In this document: positions 34,453 to 37,184 of the stretch, piece after piece | Layout of the letters: each line of letters begins with the position of its first letter | Position numbering within the stretch: position 1 is the stretch's first letter | Assembly (NCBI GenBank): GCA_030148775.1 | Contig: JASBST010000109.1 | Span: forward strand, 1-37,184 | Length of the DNA stretch: 37,184 bases | Direction: 5' to 3' | Source: Thiogranum sp. | GTDB taxonomy: Bacteria > Pseudomonadota > Gammaproteobacteria > DSM-19610 | Made by a program: the position numbers and the translations under genes | The notes under the pieces: generated by a model | The model's database searches: none | Told to the model about the DNA's origin: nothing | Seen by the model: only the letters and a program-made list of their open reading frames with translations

Positions 34453-34480
34453 ATAGTACTACCTGTGTAGTACCTGTCAA
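34453..34480 (-). promoter_or_regulatory. Promoter and BlaI operator of the repressor/peptidase operon
   Basis: On the minus strand TTGACA (34480-34475) and TACTAT (34458-34453) are spaced by 16 bases, a good sigma-70 promoter. The perfect dyad GTACTAC-CTGT-GTAGTAC (34456-34473) covers the spacer and the -10 box. Its TACTAC-N4-GTAGTA core is of the type bound by BlaI/MecI-family repressors. The operator also lies about 95 bases upstream of the divergent MBL gene and could control that as well. Confidence 0.8.
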
Positions 34481-34566
34481 CTTAATTCGTATATCATAAT
34501 ACGCTTTATATGTAATTCATGCGCGACACTTTTTACTTCCCGCAGCCAAAACCAAGGAAGCTCTTC

Positions 34567-35742
34567 ATGGTATATATCCCTTCACATCGCCGATTTGCTC
34601 TGCTCCTGGCGCGACAACCCGTCCCGGCGGCGCTTTATACATCAATGGGCCTTCTGCTCCTGCTCTGTCTCCTGTTGCCGACAGACAGCCTGGCGGAGCA
34701 GGAGCGCGCGTTCATGGACCGCATGCAATCGATGGGCGCCGCCATGCCGGACAAGGCCTCGCGCCCGGCGGGTCTGGCGGTGACGGTACTGGGCAGCGGC
34801 GGCCCGATGGCGATGACCGATCGAGCTTCGGCGGGCTATGTGGTTTATCGCGACCGCGTGCCACGTATTCTTGTCGATGGCGGCGGCGGCACCTTCGAAC
34901 GTCTCGGCGAAGGCCGGATTTTCGATCTGGTGCGGATGGACACCTGGTTGTTCACTCACCTTCACATCGACCATTCCGCCGAGTTCCCCGCCATTGTGAA
35001 ATCGATGTACTTTCTGCGTCGCGGTTACAACAAGCGCTCAGCGCTGACGGTCATCGGTCCCGACGCCTGGGGCGACTTTCCCAGCACCAGCGAATTCGTC
35101 GATGCCTACTTCAATAAAGACCACGGCATATACCGTTACCTGCACCACTTCATGCAAACTATCAAGGCCGGAGAACTCAGTTTCGAGACCAAAGACCTGG
35201 CCTACGATTACGAGCGGGTCAAAACCCCGGAAAAAATTCTGAGCCGCGACGGTATGAGCGTCAGCTATATCCCGGTGATGCACGGTCCGCGGCAAAGCAA
35301 AACCCCGGCGGTGGCTTATCGCGTCGACTACGGCGGCCAATCGATCACATTCAGTGGCGACCTGAACTCAAAAAGCGGCAACCTGGTCAAACTCGCCAAA
35401 GGCAGCGACATGCTGATCTACGATGCCGCCCTCGGACCGGCGCAGGATTTCGATCCACCGGAGGTCTTCCATACACCGCCGGCGGATATCGGCAAGGCGG
35501 CAACGGCCGCCGGCGTCAAGACCCTGGTACTGTCCCACTTCATGCCACCTTATGTGCCGATGAAAATCGACCGCATCCTGGCCGCGGTAAAAGCCGAATT
35601 CTCCGGCGAGGTCATCCTGGCGAAAGACCTGATGACGCTGTCGGCGCAAGGAAACGGTGCGTCGTCATCCGGCGACAGCCCGCAGGAGCCGCAGCGCAAA
35701 GGCCCCATGCAGCGTTTTCGCGAGCGGATGCAGTCGCCGTGA
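34567..35742 (+). CDS. Exported RNase Z-like MBL-fold hydrolase, paralogue 2
   Basis: A 391-residue protein from the ATG at 34567, chosen for AAGGAA about 9 bases upstream; an ATG at 34519 lacks one. A signal peptide runs to DSLAEQ. The core matches paralogue 1 at 6823-7794: VTVLGSGGPMAMTDRASAGY, ILVDGGGGTFERLG, the metal motif THLHIDH (130-136), ITFSGDLNSKSGNL, DMLIYDAALG and LVLSHFMPP. The C-terminal 40 residues are a low-complexity Gln/Pro/Arg tail absent from paralogue 1. Divergence from the BlaI-like gene across a shared operator suggests co-regulation. The substrate is unknown. The fold includes beta-lactamases, but this branch is closer to RNase Z/arylsulfatase types. Confidence 0.88.
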   Translation: MVYIPSHRRFALLLARQPVPAALYTSMGLLLLLCLLLPTDSLAEQERAFMDRMQSMGAAMPDKASRPAGLAVTVLGSGGPMAMTDRASAGYVVYRDRVPRILVDGGGGTFERLGEGRIFDLVRMDTWLFTHLHIDHSAEFPAIVKSMYFLRRGYNKRSALTVIGPDAWGDFPSTSEFVDAYFNKDHGIYRYLHHFMQTIKAGELSFETKDLAYDYERVKTPEKILSRDGMSVSYIPVMHGPRQSKTPAVAYRVDYGGQSITFSGDLNSKSGNLVKLAKGSDMLIYDAALGPAQDFDPPEVFHTPPADIGKAATAAGVKTLVLSHFMPPYVPMKIDRILAAVKAEFSGEVILAKDLMTLSAQGNGASSSGDSPQEPQRKGPMQRFRERMQSP

Positions 35743-35746
35743 GCCC

Positions 35747-35781
35747 GTCCCGCGCCTGAGCTTCGCCGTCAGGCGCGGGAC
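35747..35781. terminator. Strong hairpin between convergent genes, possible bidirectional terminator
   Basis: GTCCCGCGCCTGA and its exact reverse complement TCAGGCGCGGGAC form a 13-bp perfect stem with a 9-base loop, 4 bases after the MBL stop codon and 11 bases before the end of the convergent gene. No T-run follows on either strand, so termination would need another factor, or the hairpin protects mRNA 3' ends. Confidence 0.55.
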
Positions 35782-35792
35782 AGCCTGCACTA

Positions 35793-36263
35793 TCAGCGCT
35801 GACGCCCACCCCAGCCGCTGACTCCGTAACCGGAACGCTGTTGCATCCGGTTTTGCATCTGCTGTTGCCGATACTGCAAGTTCCCCTGCACATTCTGCTT
35901 GCCAGTATCGATCATCTGCTGATGTTCCTCGGTGCTCATCTGCGACCAGGTCTGCCTGCGCTGCGCGGCGCTATTGGCCTTGGTCTGAGCCTGATCACGC
36001 GCCTGCTCGGCGCTTTGCTGGTAGGATTGATGACGTTCCTCGGGTGTCGCGCCCTTCCAGGTCTGGGCCCGTTGCTGGGCCTGCTGCGCGCGCTGCTGAT
36101 ACTGTTGCTGGCGTTGCTCGGGCGTCGATTGCAACAGTGTGCTGTGGCGCTGCGACGGGGTGGTGACCGTACCCGACTCGTCGGCACGCGCCAATCCGTA
36201 AGGTAACGCCGCGGTCAGCGCAACCGCCAAACCGACCGTAAATGCTTTGGTGTGACGCTTCAT
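35793..36263 (-). CDS. Exported Gln-rich coiled-coil protein with internal repeats
   Basis: A 156-residue protein from the ATG at 36263 (AAGGAG 6 bases upstream). The signal peptide (KAFTVGLAVALTAALPYGLARA) is followed by a helical Gln/Arg/Ala-rich body with three related units beginning STPEQRQQQY, ATPEERHQSY and MSTEEHQQMI, separated by Gln-rich coils and TW residues. The TPEER..W..M pattern recalls periplasmic DUF3106 or Spy/LTxxQ-like proteins, but I cannot confirm membership. The end is RSGYGVSGWGGRQR. It is divergent from the OmpR-type regulator and might be its target. No enzyme motif is present. Confidence 0.8.
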   Translation of the reverse strand: MKRHTKAFTVGLAVALTAALPYGLARADESGTVTTPSQRHSTLLQSTPEQRQQQYQQRAQQAQQRAQTWKGATPEERHQSYQQSAEQARDQAQTKANSAAQRRQTWSQMSTEEHQQMIDTGKQNVQGNLQYRQQQMQNRMQQRSGYGVSGWGGRQR

Positions 36264-36400
36264 GACATCTCCTTCATAATAGTCCGCTGATTTACACGCC
36301 GGCAGTTCCGGCACGGGAAGCATACTGGCACAAGTCGGTAACCGACGAATGTCGCAGGCGTAACGTTGTGTTACAGAATATTTCGCACGGGAAAACGGTC

Positions 36401-37108
36401 TTGCAACAAACAACTCGCATACTGGTGGTGGACGACGACGCGCGCTTGCGGCGGCTCACCGAGGAATACCTGCAAAACGCGGGCTTCACCGTCACCGGCG
36501 CCGACGACGGCGCCGGGATGCATCGCGCACTGGAACGCGGTCGTTTCGACCTGATCATTCTGGATATCATGTTGCCCGATACCGATGGCCTGACCCTGGC
36601 GCGGGAGATTCGCGCCGACATCGACTGTCCGATCATCATGCTGTCGGCGCGCGGCGAGGATGTGGACCGCATTATCGGACTGGAGGTTGGCGCCGACGAC
36701 TACCTGGCCAAACCGTTCAATCCACGCGAACTGCTCGCGCGGATTCGCGCGGTTCTGCGACGCAAAGACAACACCGCTGCGAACCAACCCCCCGACATCT
36801 ATCTCTTCGGACCTTTTCGGCTCAACTACGGCAATCAGACCTTGAAGCGTGACGGTACCGAGATCGGCCTGACGACAGGCGAGTTCAACCTGTTGCGTTT
36901 TTTCACTCGCAACGCCAACCGGGTACTCAGCCGCGATGCCATCCTGCAGGAACTCAAGGGTTACGACCACAATCCCATGGACCGCAGCGTGGACGTGCAG
37001 ATCACCCGGCTGCGCCGCAAGATAGAACCCGACCCGGGGCACCCGACCTATATCCGTACCATTCGGGGCGCCGGCTACCTGTTCTCGCCCGCTGGCGGGG
37101 GACCGTGA
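36401..37108 (+). CDS. ompR: OmpR-family response regulator
   Basis: A 235-residue regulator. The receiver begins RILVVDDDARLRRLTEEYLQ, with the phospho-acceptor in LIILDIMLPDTDG, the conserved Thr/Ser in IMLSARGED and the lysine in YLAKPFNPRELLARIRAVLR. The winged-helix domain contains GLTTGEFNLLRFF, RVLSRDAILQELKG and RSVDVQITRLRRKIEPDPGH. I chose the TTG at 36401, which places the start seven residues before the first strand as in OmpR. A GTG at 36368 would add 11 residues. The stop overlaps the next gene in GTGA. The assignment to OmpR rather than another member rests on the overall match and the EnvZ-like neighbour. Confidence 0.88.
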   Translation: MQQTTRILVVDDDARLRRLTEEYLQNAGFTVTGADDGAGMHRALERGRFDLIILDIMLPDTDGLTLAREIRADIDCPIIMLSARGEDVDRIIGLEVGADDYLAKPFNPRELLARIRAVLRRKDNTAANQPPDIYLFGPFRLNYGNQTLKRDGTEIGLTTGEFNLLRFFTRNANRVLSRDAILQELKGYDHNPMDRSVDVQITRLRRKIEPDPGHPTYIRTIRGAGYLFSPAGGGP

Positions 37109-37184
37109 GCAGCCCCCCCGCCGCGACCACCAGCCTGTACTGGCAGACCGCGCGGCTGTTTCTGGTCACGCTGCTGCTGGTGCA
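37105..37184 (+). CDS. Start of an EnvZ-like sensor histidine kinase, cut by the window edge
   Basis: The frame opens with a GTG at 37105 that overlaps the response regulator stop in GTGA and reads SSPPAATTSLYWQTARLFLV, then TLLLV, to the window end. A short leader, then W.TARLFL and the beginning of a membrane helix, is how EnvZ-type kinases start. Only 26 codons are visible, so the assignment rests on position and this segment. Confidence 0.65.
   Translation, partial: MSSPPAATTSLYWQTARLFLVTLLLV

Noticed and set aside
33137..36263. A beta-lactam resistance locus (BlaI, BlaR1 and an MBL protein together)
   Set aside because: The peptidase lacks the beta-lactam sensor domain, the MBL protein is of the RNase Z-like branch, and the operators point to SoxB-like genes.

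Overview
The window (about 37 kb, GC-rich, with densely packed and often start-stop overlapping genes) looks like a chromosomal stretch of a gammaproteobacterium. The gene set suggests, as an inference, a sulfur-oxidising chemolithotroph: exported DsrE-like proteins, exported metallo-beta-lactamase-fold (MBL) hydrolases, two exported SoxB/5'-nucleotidase-like proteins, a HupE/UreJ-type membrane protein, a large exported propeller protein and a CIO-type cytochrome bd oxidase. No rRNA, tRNA, CRISPR array or prophage was seen. The only mobile element is the 3' end of an IS3-family transposase at the left edge.

Layout. 1-140: IS3-family end. 263-5144: a membrane diguanylate cyclase, divergent from a triple-PAS NarL-type sensor kinase and its response regulator; the kinase and the cyclase appear to share the same N-terminal membrane sensor. 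5153-9532: an exported DsrE-like protein with an exported MBL hydrolase, a second exported RNase Z-like MBL protein, and an ECF sigma operon whose anti-sigma factor carries a periplasmic DsrE-like domain. 9830-13721: a small unknown protein, a PGPGW membrane protein, a patatin-like lipase and an exported DUF255 thioredoxin-like protein. 13703-18494 (minus strand): ArsI/CadI-type VOC enzyme, SigZ-like sigma factor, EmrA/EmrB pump, DUF202 protein and cytochrome b561. 18965-23394: an exported EF-loop protein, then cls-cydA-cydB on the minus strand. 23749-33019 (minus strand): a 1008-residue double beta-propeller, a secreted protein, a HupE/UreJ protein and two divergent SoxB-like phosphoesterases. 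33137-35742: an M56 peptidase and a BlaI-type repressor, divergent from a second exported RNase Z-like MBL protein. 35793-37184: a Gln-rich periplasmic protein and an OmpR/EnvZ-type two-component system cut by the window edge.

How the parts may work together. Three 16-bp dyads of the form TACTA(C/T)-N4-(G/A)TAGT(A/T) lie upstream of the BlaI-like gene (34457-34472) and upstream of both SoxB-like genes (33087-33102 and 30785-30800). They define a likely BlaI regulon of exported phosphoesterases and perhaps the divergent MBL protein. Its M56 partner has no penicillin-binding sensor domain, so the signal is unlikely to be a classical beta-lactam. The SoxB-like operon and the double-propeller gene also share what looks like a conserved structured 5' leader. 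Separately, the ECF sigma/anti-sigma pair with a periplasmic DsrE-like domain suggests an envelope sulfur- or thiol-responsive circuit next to a stand-alone DsrE-like protein. These two putative regulatory systems are the most interesting content. All functional assignments come from reading the translations; no database search was run.
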